This document shows, piece by piece, positions 8,809-17,478 of a stretch of 51,398 nucleotides of DNA. Within the stretch, counting starts at the first letter, position 1. Each line of letters begins with the position of its first letter. The notes below the pieces were generated by a model. That model was not told the DNA's origin, made no database searches, and saw only the letters and a list, made by a program, of their open reading frames with translations. Location: the NCBI RefSeq assembly GCF_902170565.1, contig NZ_CABHXX010000101.1:1-51398 (forward strand), given 5' to 3'. Both the position numbers and the translations under genes were made by a program. This DNA is from Yersinia thracica. GTDB lineage: Bacteria; Pseudomonadota; Gammaproteobacteria; Enterobacterales; Enterobacteriaceae.

Positions 8809-9816
8809 ATGCCTACAGATGATAGTAAAAATGGAATTATCGACTATGTATCAACCGGGCATCTACCGGACCCAGACACTGTGGTTAAATTAGTGCAAGA
8901 AGCTCACAAGCGGTTTGGTACTGATACTGATGGGGTGGTTTCCACAGTTTATCCCGCACTAGAACGCATTCCTCCCAATCTCTTTGGTGTATGCATGGTC
9001 GGCACTAACGGTAAAGTCCATTCCGCCGGCGATGTAGATTATGAATTTACCATCATGAGTGTCTCCAAACCTTTTGTTTTTGCTTTGGTCTGTCAGGCCA
9101 TTGGGGCGAAAGTCGCACGCGAAAAACTGGGCGTTAACAGCACAGGAATGGCATTTAATTCAGTCACTGCTATTGAGCGGGCATCTGATGGGCGCACTAA
9201 TCCGATGGTTAACTCCGGCGCTATTGCCACCACCAGCCTGGTACCGGGCGCGACCAGTGATGAGCAGTGGAAATTCATTTATGACGGTTTATGCCGTTTC
9301 GCTGGCCGTGAGCTGACCTTGAATGAAGAAGTGTATCAATCAGCGTGCGAAACCAATTTCCGCAACCGCGGCATTGCTAATGTATTGGAAGGCTATGGCC
9401 GCCTGGGGTGTGATCCGCTTATCGCCACAGATTTATATACCCGCCAATGCTCGCTAAATGTCAGTGCGCGTGATCTGGCAGTTATGGGCGCCACACTGGC
9501 TGACGGGGGCGTCAATCCACTGACTCGTGAGCGGGTTGTGGATAATGATGTCTGCCATTACGCATTAGCGGTAATGGTAACCGCAGGATTGTACGAAACA
9601 TCTGGGGACTGGCTTTATGACATTGGCCTTCCTGGGAAAAGTGGTATTGGTGGCGGGATTGTGACGGTGTCACCCGGTAAAGGTGGTTTAGGGACTTTCG
9701 CACCGTTACTGGATGGCGCGGGCAACAGCGTTAAAGGGCAGTTGGCTGCCCGGTTCTTATCTCGTAGTCTTGGCATGGACATGTTTGTTTCTGAGCCTTA
9801 CACCGAAAAAAGTTGA
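8809..9816 (+). CDS. glsA: Glutaminase (GlsA family)
   Basis: Serine-dependent glutaminase that hydrolyses L-glutamine to glutamate and ammonia in the cytoplasm. The beta-lactamase-like fold signature is clear: S84-V-S-K87 (catalytic Ser and Lys), N-rich motif NPMVNSGAI and the C-terminal GLPGKSGIGGGI. The ATG at 8809 is chosen over 8794 because GGGAG ends 8 bases before it, giving 335 residues, slightly longer than the roughly 310 typical of E. coli YbaS/YneH because of an N-terminal extension. Ammonia release can raise cytoplasmic pH, and in some enterobacteria glutaminase supports acid survival. The MFS gene 109 bp downstream may be co-expressed. Confidence 0.93.
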   Translation: MPTDDSKNGIIDYVSTGHLPDPDTVVKLVQEAHKRFGTDTDGVVSTVYPALERIPPNLFGVCMVGTNGKVHSAGDVDYEFTIMSVSKPFVFALVCQAIGAKVAREKLGVNSTGMAFNSVTAIERASDGRTNPMVNSGAIATTSLVPGATSDEQWKFIYDGLCRFAGRELTLNEEVYQSACETNFRNRGIANVLEGYGRLGCDPLIATDLYTRQCSLNVSARDLAVMGATLADGGVNPLTRERVVDNDVCHYALAVMVTAGLYETSGDWLYDIGLPGKSGIGGGIVTVSPGKGGLGTFAPLLDGAGNSVKGQLAARFLSRSLGMDMFVSEPYTEKS

Positions 9817-9925
9817 GCGTGAGTCAGGTATAGCCCCAATAAACCGGTTAATTTGATGTGAAAGCATTTTGTGAAACCGGATTTAGCTTAAAATAATATT
9901 GTTTTTCAAAAGGATAGAGATATTT

Positions 9926-11566
9926 ATGGCGAGTCAATCAGCTCACCGCGCAGGCGCGGAAGTTAAAGAATCTTGGGTGCCGATGATAACCATCGCATTG
10001 GCCCAAATTCTGATGTCATTTAACGTAGCCTCCCTGCCGGTAGCGTTGGGCGGGATGGTGAAAAGTTTTAATGTGCCACCGACGACGATTGCAACCGCGA
10101 TCGTGATGTACTCACTGTCTGTTGCCGGTTTCGTTATGTTGGGTGCCAAACTCAACCAGCGCTTCGGGCCATTGGTCGTATTCCGCAGCACTGTCCTGTT
10201 ATTTGGTATCGCGCAGGTCATGATGACATTCAGCCCGAATGTCACCGTGATGATTAGCGCTCAGGCATTAAGTGGCCTGGCCGGCGCAGCTTTGGTGCCC
10301 GCTTTGGTGGCTTTGATTGCTGAAAACTACCGCGGTACGCAACAGGCTACGGCTCTGGGTGCTTTGGGTTCTGCCCGTGCGGGTGCCGGTGTAGCGGCAT
10401 TCATGATCGGTGGCGTTCTGGGGACTTACATCGGCTGGCGTCCAGCGTTCGGTATCTTGATTGTGTTATCTGCAATCATCTTTGTGTTGAGTTTCCGTTT
10501 GAAATCTGACCAAGGCCGTCCGGAAGTGGGCATCGATATATTCGGTGTGATTCTGGCGGCATCGGCGATTATTTTGCTGTCGTTTGGTTTTAACAACCTG
10601 AACCGCTGGGGCTTTGGTCTGGTTCGTGACGGTGCGCCATTTGATTTGCTGGGCTTCTCACCGGCACCCTTTATGATTGTGCTGGGTATTGTGTTGGGTC
10701 AGGCATTTGTGGTCTGGACTCGCCGTCGTCAGGAACAAGGGGAAACTCCTTTGCTGGCACTGGAAGTGCTTAGCTCACCGACGGAGAAAGCGGCGGTATT
10801 CGCTATGTTCGCCGTGGTGGCGCTGGAAGCTATGCTGAACTTCTCGGTTCCGTTGTACATTCAGATAGTGCAGGGCAGTACGCCGATGGCAACCGCCATT
10901 GCCATGATGCCATTTAACTTGTCAGTGTTCTTCTCCGCGATGCTGATTGTTCGTTTCTACAAGAAATTGACACCACGTAAAATCGGCCGTTATGGTTTCA
11001 TCACCTGTACTATTGCTCTGTTATGGCTGGCATTTGTGGTGCGCAATAACTGGAGTGAGTTCGCTGTACTGTTTGGTTTAGTGGTGTTTGGTCTCGCTCA
11101 GGGGGCTTTGGTCACTTTACTGTTCAACGTATTGGTCAGTGCTTCACCGAAAGAACTGGCGGGCGATGTTGGTTCATTGCGTGGTACCACGAACAACTTG
11201 GCAAACGCCATCGGTACCGCAGTAGCCGGTGCTTTGTTGGTCGGTTTGCTCAGTGCCAACGTGATGCGCGGTGTGGCTGAAACCCCAATCCTGACGCCAG
11301 AAATTCAGGCGCAAGTGAATATGGACAGCATCAACTTCGTGAGCAATGACCGCCTGCAAGGCGTGTTAGCGCAAACCACGGCAACACCTGAACAGATCGC
11401 TGAAGCCGTGCGAGTCAATGAAGAAGCTCGTCTTCGTTCGCTGAAGTTTGGCTTATTGATTATGGCGTTGTTATCACTGCTGGCTATCTTCCCTGCCGGT
11501 CGTTTACCTAATTATCTGCCAGGAGAATTACCTGCGGACAATCTGCCTAAAAAAACCGCTAAATAA
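9926..11566 (+). CDS. MFS transporter, DHA2-like, 14-TM type
   Basis: Inner-membrane major facilitator, 546 residues from the ATG at 9926 (AGGATAG 11 bases upstream; an earlier ATG at 9899 lacks a site). Length and hydrophobic pattern suit about 14 TM helices: two six-helix bundles with an extra pair, plus a soluble stretch near residues 455-505 before the last helix. The loop after TM2 has GAKLNQRFG, a variant of the MFS A-motif. Substrate is unknown. Drug export is the usual DHA2 role, but placement beside glutaminase leaves amino-acid or ammonium-related export possible. A strong terminator follows. Confidence 0.8.
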   Translation: MASQSAHRAGAEVKESWVPMITIALAQILMSFNVASLPVALGGMVKSFNVPPTTIATAIVMYSLSVAGFVMLGAKLNQRFGPLVVFRSTVLLFGIAQVMMTFSPNVTVMISAQALSGLAGAALVPALVALIAENYRGTQQATALGALGSARAGAGVAAFMIGGVLGTYIGWRPAFGILIVLSAIIFVLSFRLKSDQGRPEVGIDIFGVILAASAIILLSFGFNNLNRWGFGLVRDGAPFDLLGFSPAPFMIVLGIVLGQAFVVWTRRRQEQGETPLLALEVLSSPTEKAAVFAMFAVVALEAMLNFSVPLYIQIVQGSTPMATAIAMMPFNLSVFFSAMLIVRFYKKLTPRKIGRYGFITCTIALLWLAFVVRNNWSEFAVLFGLVVFGLAQGALVTLLFNVLVSASPKELAGDVGSLRGTTNNLANAIGTAVAGALLVGLLSANVMRGVAETPILTPEIQAQVNMDSINFVSNDRLQGVLAQTTATPEQIAEAVRVNEEARLRSLKFGLLIMALLSLLAIFPAGRLPNYLPGELPADNLPKKTAK

Positions 11567-11620
11567 GTGGTTGGTAAAGTTAAATAACGGGCAGTAAAAA
11601 GAGACTGCCTATCTGTTATG

Positions 11621-11662
11621 AACTGACAGTGTGTTGCGAATACAACCACTGTCAGTTTTTTT
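11621..11662 (+). terminator. Rho-independent terminator of the MFS gene
   Basis: AACTGACAGTG (11621-11631) pairs perfectly with CACTGTCAGTT (11647-11657) and is followed by a run of seven Ts (11656-11662). The loop itself can pair GTTG with CAAC. A smaller inverted repeat GGCAGT/ACTGCC precedes it at about 11590-11609. Confidence 0.92.
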
Positions 11663-11681
11663 ATTGGCCTGCTATTGGTAG

Positions 11682-12375
11682 TCAAATAATTTGCCGATGG
11701 CACTGTGTCTCTAACAGGTTATCGAACTTACCAAACAGATTTTTATAAATCGCATCCCGCCACACCGATAGGATACGATATCCGACAGAGGAGTATCCGC
11801 GATCCCTCCCCATTGATATATTAAATCAAGTGCCTGACGACGGAGCGGCTGATTAATTAGAAAATTATCCGTTATTAATGGCACGAGAACTTTCCACCAG
11901 GCAATAAACAGATTGGCGGTATTACCTAAGGGTATTGTTCGCATATCTTCAACATTTAGTTTGGTTTCTGCAATAAGACGCTGCTTCATTTCCCAGGCTC
12001 GCACACCTATATCGGCACCGCCGTCACCAATATTGTCATAGCCTGAACTGAAGTTTTGGCGGTTATTGGGATTCCACCGAGTGCCGGATGAAGGATTAAG
12101 AATGCGGAGGGCTGCGCGGCGGGTAGAGCAACATCTTGCCATTGATTCTTTTCATCAATGGGAAATGTATTAACACCACCTTTTATATTAAGGTCAGGTA
12201 ATGTTCCGACCAGTGCCCAGCCAATATCACCATTCTTATCAGCAACAAACATATTTAGCGCGGGCATACCAGAGTTTGTCGCAACATCTATGGCCTGAGA
12301 TGCCGTAAAGTCTTGGTTAATCGTTAGAAAGTGTAGATCAATATATGTGGGGCCAATTCCATGGTCAGTATTCAT
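11682..12375 (-). pseudogene. Decayed penicillin-acylase-family hydrolase fragment
   Basis: Three reading-frame segments on the - strand together read as the middle-to-late part of a penicillin amidase (Ntn hydrolase) beta chain. Segment one (12375 to about 12100) has MFVADKNGDIGWALVGTLPD. A frameshift near 12100 leads to ILNPSSGTRWNPNNR and GDGGADIGVRAWEMKQRL, very typical of the family. A second frameshift near 11770 restores VWRDAIYKNLFGKFDNLLE before a stop at 11682. The N-terminal part with signal peptide and catalytic serine is absent, as is the true C-terminus, so this is a double-frameshifted remnant. Its original substrate (acyl-homoserine lactone, penicillin or another amide) cannot be inferred. 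Confidence 0.8.
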
Positions 12376-12603
12376 AGGTATTATTGAATGCTGCGTGAAT
12401 AAGTATCATTGAGGGCTATCATTGCTGTGTAAAAAGCAAGCAATTTATTGTGGCAGATTTTGTTTTATTTTCGCTAACGAAAAAGAAAATAAAACATATG
12501 AAAGGAGAAACAAGAATACCGATGCAGGTGACGCAACACGGTGAGCAAGGCAGCTTGAGGGGGAAGGCGCTTACGCGCCAAGACAGTTGAGAACTTATTG
12601 TGC

Positions 12604-13122
12604 CTATGTGAGTATCGTGATTGAAGGAAACTGCAAATGATGCATAAATTCGCGTAAAATCAGTAAACGTGCGGCAAATTCATTATCTGCGGGTATCCCC
12701 TCAGAGGCTGCCGGTCTGCCCATCATAACCGCAGCTAGCCGGTCAAACAGCCGCTCAACAGATTCCAGTGACATCACTATTTCCGCTTGCATGGGTAAAC
12801 CCGCAAGTTGTGCAATTTCGGCTATATAATGATCGGTGGTAATCAATTGTGAGGTTTTATTCACAGCAGAACTGATTCTAATCACTTCATCTTCAACCAC
12901 CATAATGGCGGTTTCCATCTCATCTGCCGTGGGGGGATTATGTTTGAAATAACTCAACGCAACATGATTCGAGCCAACAGTAAGAAGCTGTTCAGAGAAA
13001 ATTATGTCAGAATTATCGGTGATCACCGTTGTCGATTCATGACCAATAGATAGCAGCGTTATTAAACAATTGCCATCGATAGTGGCGCGAACATGTTCAT
13101 ATTCCGCTTGAATGTTATTCAT
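12604..13122 (-). CDS. Hypothetical protein, 172 residues
   Basis: I do not recognise this protein. It is soluble-looking, with no signal peptide or TM helix. It has an alternating hydrophobic pattern (NCLITLLSIG near 18, SDIIFSEQLLTVGS near 38), an acidic helix (TADEMETAIMVVEDEVIRI) and a helical C-terminus. ATG 13122 is preferred to a TTG at 13191 because AAGGCGG lies upstream and the added residues look non-coding. It is divergent from fetM across 174 bp that hold a perfect FNR box, so the two genes may share control. The 228 bp between it and the acylase remnant hold only a small hairpin (GGCGC-TTAC-GCGCC near 12565). Confidence 0.65.
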   Translation of the reverse strand: MNNIQAEYEHVRATIDGNCLITLLSIGHESTTVITDNSDIIFSEQLLTVGSNHVALSYFKHNPPTADEMETAIMVVEDEVIRISSAVNKTSQLITTDHYIAEIAQLAGLPMQAEIVMSLESVERLFDRLAAVMMGRPAASEGIPADNEFAARLLILREFMHHLQFPSITILT

Positions 13123-13214
13123 CACTAAACCGCCTTGTTCATTGCTATTACTGTCTCTTATCTTGCGGGATGCGCCGCATTTTTTAAACAAAAATTCAAA
13201 AGACTAAATATTTT

Positions 13215-13228
13215 TTGATACGGATCAA
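13215..13228. promoter_or_regulatory. Perfect FNR box in the fetM promoter region
   Basis: TTGAT-ACGG-ATCAA at 13215-13228 matches the FNR consensus TTGAT-N4-ATCAA at every position. If centred at -41.5, transcription would start near 13263, and TTAATG at 13251-13256 sits where the -10 box should be, 34 bp before the fetM ATG. A CATTATCA half-site resembling half of a Fur box follows at 13268-13275. This suggests oxygen-regulated, FNR-activated expression of fetM; it could also affect the divergent gene. Confidence 0.75.
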
Positions 13229-13296
13229 GACACATTTCCGTTGTTTAGTGTTAATGTTAATAAATCTCATTATCAACTTCATGTGCGTCACACATT

Positions 13297-15234
13297 ATGC
13301 GAATTTGGCACAAGTTTTTTCTGCTTTGCTGCTGTTGGTGGCTATCCAGTTCTATGGCGTGGGCGACGCCAGATTATCAGCAGTGGAACAATGATATCCA
13401 ATCCCGCCTTGATAAAACCTCTCAGTTGTATCAACAGCAGAATAGTGATGAGGCTCGCACCACGGTGCAAATGGCGTATTTTGAAGTGTTTGAGAATCTG
13501 GAAGGGCCGATTCGTATCAATATTTCGGCGCAGAAAAGTTATCAAATGGAAACCGCTTTTGGTGAAATCCGGCGCATGATCGGTGAGGGGAAACCGCAAG
13601 CCGAGGTTGATAATAAAATTAACTGGCTGAAAGGTGAGTTAACCGCCGTGCTGCCAGTCCTGACTGATGGGCATAAACTGACCGCCGAACAGCAGCATGC
13701 TGCGTATGAAAATAGCGATATTGCGCTCTACTGGCAGCAGAGTTTCAAGATTATCGATGACTTATTGGCGCAGGCTATCAGTGAATACCAAGAGGGTAAA
13801 TTTGCCGCCGCCAGCCAAAGTGTGCAGCAGGCGCACTATCTGGGGTTTAAAAACTCTGAAATGGAGATGTCGGTGCGCGGGAATCGCTCAGCGCAACAAG
13901 CGGCAGCGATTAATCAACAATTTACCGCTCTCATCGATTTAACCAGCAAACCCGACCAAATAACAGAAGTTGCTTACCGTGTCACCGGGTTACTTCAGAC
14001 CATTGAAGATACACTGCCGGGCTTACCGACGACGCGCGAACAGCAACAAATTAGCGCCGATCAGCCTGTTGTAGGGCAATCTTCTACATCAAACGCTAAC
14101 CCCGATGGGCAGGTGAATGCCGACTGGGCGGCGGTTTCGAGCAAAATAAATCAGGCGATTACCCATGCCATCAGTCAGTACCAGAATGGGCAAACCACGC
14201 CAGCAATGATGGCCGTTCAGGATACCTATTTTGATTTATTTGAAGCCAGTGGCATGGAGAATAAAGTTGGCTCGCGCGATGCTGCGTTTAAATCAACATT
14301 AGAAGGTCATTTCACCCGTTTAGTTAGTTTGATGAAAGCCGGCCAGCCAGTTGAACAGTTACAAACAGAAGCTGCCGCCTTGCAAAAAGACTTGAGCAGC
14401 GCGGTCGAGATGCTCGGGGGCGGGGATGAAACTGATTGGAGCCTGTTCATTTACAGCCTGCTTATCATTGTCCGCGAAGGGCTGGAAGCCTTGCTGATTG
14501 TGGCCGCTATTATCGCCTATCTGGTCAAAAACAATCATCACGATAAATTGCCACTGATTCGCCAATCTGTCGTGGTGGCTTTAATTGTCAGTGTGTTAAC
14601 GGCCTTTGTCTTCCAATGGTTATTTGCCAATTCAGGGCAAAGCCGTGAGTTACTGGAAGGCTTCACCATGATGATTGCCGTGGTGATGCTGTTCTCCATG
14701 AGTTATTGGCTACTATCAAAAACAGAAGCACGCCAATGGAAAGCTTATTTGGAGGGGAAATTCTCCAAGTCACTCAGCAGTGGCTCAATGATAGGGCTAT
14801 GGCTGACCAGTTTCCTGGCGGTATATCGCGAAGGCGCTGAAACTGTCCTGTTCTACCTGGCTTTAATGGGTGACGCCAGCACAACCAGCGGCCATTTATC
14901 TATTTTGGCCGGTTTTGGCGTTGGCTGCATTATCTTGCTGCTGGCTTATCTGGTGATGCGTTTTACTGTCGTCAAATTGCCGCTTAAACCTTTCTTTATG
15001 TTTACCGGCGGCTTTATGTACCTGATGGCATTTGTGTTCGCCGGTAAGAGTGTTCTTGAATTGATTGAAGGCAAATTATTTGAGCCAACATTGCTACCCG
15101 GCGTGCCAGAAATTAGTTGGTTGGGGATTTACCCCTATCTGGAAACCTTGATTCCTCAAGGAATACTGCTGATTGCCGCGTTGGTTGCGCTGTGTGTCAT
15201 GCAGCGGCGTGGTCGCGCTATTTCGGCACAGTAA
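13297..15234 (+). CDS. fetM: FTR1-family iron permease (FetM)
   Basis: Inner-membrane iron permease working with the periplasmic P19 protein. The 645-residue product has a signal peptide (cleavage after about AWA at 23) and a long periplasmic domain (about 24-380, two helical repeats each starting with a DYQQW/NADWAAV-type stretch). A seven-helix FTR1 domain follows. Both iron-binding REXXE motifs are present: R393-E-G-L-E397 and R511-E-G-A-E515. The start has no strong Shine-Dalgarno sequence, but a later start would remove the signal peptide. It is the first gene of the locus, with fetP 173 bp downstream after a tandem repeat. The gene order matches the E. coli fetMP and Campylobacter P19 loci, so the symbol is used. 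Confidence 0.88.
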   Translation: MRIWHKFFLLCCCWWLSSSMAWATPDYQQWNNDIQSRLDKTSQLYQQQNSDEARTTVQMAYFEVFENLEGPIRINISAQKSYQMETAFGEIRRMIGEGKPQAEVDNKINWLKGELTAVLPVLTDGHKLTAEQQHAAYENSDIALYWQQSFKIIDDLLAQAISEYQEGKFAAASQSVQQAHYLGFKNSEMEMSVRGNRSAQQAAAINQQFTALIDLTSKPDQITEVAYRVTGLLQTIEDTLPGLPTTREQQQISADQPVVGQSSTSNANPDGQVNADWAAVSSKINQAITHAISQYQNGQTTPAMMAVQDTYFDLFEASGMENKVGSRDAAFKSTLEGHFTRLVSLMKAGQPVEQLQTEAAALQKDLSSAVEMLGGGDETDWSLFIYSLLIIVREGLEALLIVAAIIAYLVKNNHHDKLPLIRQSVVVALIVSVLTAFVFQWLFANSGQSRELLEGFTMMIAVVMLFSMSYWLLSKTEARQWKAYLEGKFSKSLSSGSMIGLWLTSFLAVYREGAETVLFYLALMGDASTTSGHLSILAGFGVGCIILLLAYLVMRFTVVKLPLKPFFMFTGGFMYLMAFVFAGKSVLELIEGKLFEPTLLPGVPEISWLGIYPYLETLIPQGILLIAALVALCVMQRRGRAISAQ

Positions 15235-15261
15235 TATTTCCGTTTAGCCATTGTCTCGGCT

Positions 15262-15336
15262 TAGCAATATCGCAACTAGCAATATCGCAACTCGTAATAT
15301 CGCAACTCGTAATATCGCAACTCGTAATATCGCAAC
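15262..15336 (+). repeat. Five tandem 15-bp repeats between fetM and fetP
   Basis: Two copies of TAGCAATATCGCAAC (15262-15276, 15277-15291) are followed by three of TCGTAATATCGCAAC (15292-15306, 15307-15321, 15322-15336). Units differ only in the first four bases. Just after them, CCGGCAT-G-ATGCCGG forms a palindrome at 15345-15359. The array lies in the spacer 28-102 bp past the fetM stop and could vary in copy number by slippage. There is no spacer structure, so it is not CRISPR. Confidence 0.95.
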
Positions 15337-15407
15337 ATAGTGGCCCGGCATGATGCCGGTATGAATAACGAAATGTACTTATCATTTGATACCTGAGGGT
15401 GTGCTAC

Positions 15408-15935
15408 ATGACTATGAAGAAAACGATTATTGCCAGCAGCATCATGGCCAGCATTTTTGCAGCACCGGCTGCCTTTGCCTTTAAAGAGTACCCAGCGGGT
15501 GAACCTATCAAAATTAATGATATGGAAATTGCTGCGGTTTACTTACAGCCGATTGATATGGAACCTCGCGGTATGGGCTTGCCAGCAGCGAAAGCCGATA
15601 TCCATTTAGAAGCAGATATTCACGCCACTGAAGGCAATAAGAACGGTTTTGGCGCTGGTGAATGGATGCCGTACCTGACTATTGCCTATACCCTGGTGAA
15701 TACGGATACTGGCGCTAAACAAGAAGGCACCTTTATGCCAATGGTGGCTAGTGATGGCCCACATTATGGCGCTAACATCAAAATGATGGGCGTAGGCAAT
15801 TACAAAGTTACCTATCATATTAGCGAGCCATCCAAAGCAGGTTTGCATCGCCATACCGACAGCGAAACCGGTGTCGGCCGCTGGTGGAAACCCTTTGATG
15901 TGAGCTACGACTTTAAATACACCGGTCTGAATTGA
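15408..15935 (+). CDS. fetP: Periplasmic P19-type iron/copper-binding protein (FetP)
   Basis: Secreted metal-binding partner of FetM, 175 residues. A signal peptide ends at PAAFA-FKEYP. The mature part has the P19/Tpd immunoglobulin-like fold and its metal-site residues: Met in DMEPRGMG, His in LEADIHA, MPMVASDGPHYG and HRHTDSETGVGRWW. P19 proteins bind Cu and Fe at a Met/His site and help present iron to the FTR1 permease. The ATG at 15408 has GAGGG 8 bases upstream; an inner ATG at 15414 is possible. A strong terminator follows, separating fetMP from the six downstream genes. Confidence 0.92.
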   Translation: MTMKKTIIASSIMASIFAAPAAFAFKEYPAGEPIKINDMEIAAVYLQPIDMEPRGMGLPAAKADIHLEADIHATEGNKNGFGAGEWMPYLTIAYTLVNTDTGAKQEGTFMPMVASDGPHYGANIKMMGVGNYKVTYHISEPSKAGLHRHTDSETGVGRWWKPFDVSYDFKYTGLN

Positions 15936-15942
15936 TAACAAT

Positions 15943-15977
15943 AACCGCGATGATTGAAACAGTTATCGCGGTTTTTC
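15943..15977 (+). terminator. Terminator/attenuator after fetP
   Basis: AACCGCGAT (15943-15951) pairs with ATCGCGGTT (15965-15973), followed by T-rich TTTTTC. It has the classic intrinsic form, yet six co-directional genes of the same system start 96 bp later. It may therefore act as a partial terminator that leaves fetMP mRNA more abundant than the downstream part. Confidence 0.85.
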
Positions 15978-16072
15978 TTCATATTGAACGGTCAGATAAA
16001 GGGTGTTATCCGTTTTCTGTAAAGTTGAGCAGTGATAACTGGCAGGTGTTGTGATTCCTCCAAGGTGTGCTG

Positions 16073-17476
16073 ATGAGTTACTTTTTTGTTTCCGTATTAC
16101 AAGCTTTTTTACCCGTGGCGTTGTTACTGGGGCTAAGTTGGGCGGTTAGGCCCGCGCCTGCACTAAATCGGGTCGTATGGATAACTATACTCATGGTGGT
16201 CTTGGGAATGTGGGCCGGAGCCCATTACCCTAAATCGCAACAATTGCAGTTAGCTCTGGCAGGGGTTCAACTCCTCGCATTGCTATTATTCTTATTAAGT
16301 CAATTTACTCCTCGTCGCTCATTAGGCTATTGCTGGCAAGCTTTGTTGGTCTTGGGCGCCGCCTTTAATTGGGGAAATAACCCCAATCTGGGGGCCTTTA
16401 CCAATACTCACGTGATCAATACCGATTTGCTGCTCAATTTGGCAGCCATTGTGGTGGCATTCACTTGGGTAATCTTCTGTGCGGTATTATTGCTGATGAT
16501 GATTAGGCAACTGCCGCGTGGTCGCTGGCCATTGTTAACGCTGCTAACGTTCTTGCTGATTTTGCCACTCAGTGGCGATGCAATCCTGCTGTTGATGAAG
16601 TTACAGGTGTTGCCATTAACCAAATCACTGCTCAGTTATGTTGCTTTAGTCACCAATGGGCATGCCTGGTTGAGCTACCTTTGTGCGCTATTGTTGGCGA
16701 TAACAACTCTGTGTTATTTAATGCCGTTGCGCCGTGCCAGTAAAGTGGTCGCCGGAAACTCAGAACCCATTGCCCATCGCAAGGCACTGGCAGGTTATCG
16801 TAACGTACGCAGAGTTTTTATTTTCGCCTTACTCGCCTGGATTGTGGTCGCTGGTGCCCAATTTTATTGGGATAAAGTCGCCTCTCAACCGCCTCAATTA
16901 TCTGAAGCTTTACCCGTCACACTCGCCGCCGATGGTTTGGTGCATATCCCTGTCGAGCAAGTACGGGAGGGTAAATTACACCGCTTTGTCTGGGTGGCTG
17001 ATGATGGTAAAGCTGTTCGCTTCTTTATTATCAACCGCTATCCTGACCGTTTGCGTCTCAGTGTGGTTTTTGACGCCTGTTTATTATGTGGTGATCAGGG
17101 CTATGTGATGGAGGGCAATCAGGTCATTTGTGTTGCTTGTGCGGTGCATATTTTCATTCCGTCTATTGGTAAAGCCGGAGGATGTAACCCGATCCCGCTG
17201 GAAGATTGGAAAAGTGATGATAAAGAGTTGGTCATTCCCAAAGCTTCTCTTGAGGCGGGCGTTAATTATTTCACGACCGTGATTACCTTAGATGTGATTG
17301 ATCCAGTTGATAAAACGCACCTGACCAACCAAAAGGCCGAGTTCAAATATAGCTATGGGGATAAAACCTACTTCTTCTCATCCGAGGCCAATTATAATCG
17401 TTTCCGCGCACATCCGGAGCAATTTGTCATCCCAGTTATCGGTGCTGAAGACCATGACTCGCAGGAGAACCCATAA
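16073..17476 (+). CDS. DUF2318 membrane protein of the P19 iron locus
   Basis: Integral membrane protein, 467 residues. About eight hydrophobic helices fill residues 1-260; the remainder is extracytoplasmic. That domain has the DUF2318 cysteine pattern C336-x2-C339, C353-x2-C356 and a further C371 (GGCNP), suited to binding a metal or Fe-S/heme-like centre. It ends with a YHS-like metal-binding stretch (KYSYGDKTYFFSSEANYNRF). Start ATG 16073 follows AAGGTG. The stop is 2 bp before the next permease gene. In Campylobacter the equivalent gene also follows p19. A role in electron transfer or iron handling at the periplasmic face is an inference. Confidence 0.8.
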   Translation: MSYFFVSVLQAFLPVALLLGLSWAVRPAPALNRVVWITILMVVLGMWAGAHYPKSQQLQLALAGVQLLALLLFLLSQFTPRRSLGYCWQALLVLGAAFNWGNNPNLGAFTNTHVINTDLLLNLAAIVVAFTWVIFCAVLLLMMIRQLPRGRWPLLTLLTFLLILPLSGDAILLLMKLQVLPLTKSLLSYVALVTNGHAWLSYLCALLLAITTLCYLMPLRRASKVVAGNSEPIAHRKALAGYRNVRRVFIFALLAWIVVAGAQFYWDKVASQPPQLSEALPVTLAADGLVHIPVEQVREGKLHRFVWVADDGKAVRFFIINRYPDRLRLSVVFDACLLCGDQGYVMEGNQVICVACAVHIFIPSIGKAGGCNPIPLEDWKSDDKELVIPKASLEAGVNYFTTVITLDVIDPVDKTHLTNQKAEFKYSYGDKTYFFSSEANYNRFRAHPEQFVIPVIGAEDHDSQENP

Positions 17477-17478
17477 TT

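Noticed and set aside
9817-9925. Terminator between glsA and the MFS gene
   Set aside because: AAACCGG occurs twice as a direct, not inverted, repeat; no stem or U-tract forms.
15262-15336. Possible CRISPR array
   Set aside because: Units are directly abutting 15-mers without spacers and no cas genes are nearby.
15117-15353. 78-codon ORF with repeated SQLVI pentapeptides, overlapping the fetM end
   Set aside because: It is the translation of fetM in another frame plus the 15-bp tandem repeat; no start signal, so a by-product of the repeat.
15345-15359. Terminator after fetM
   Set aside because: CCGGCAT-G-ATGCCGG is a palindrome with a one-base centre and no following T-run, so a hairpin terminator is unlikely.
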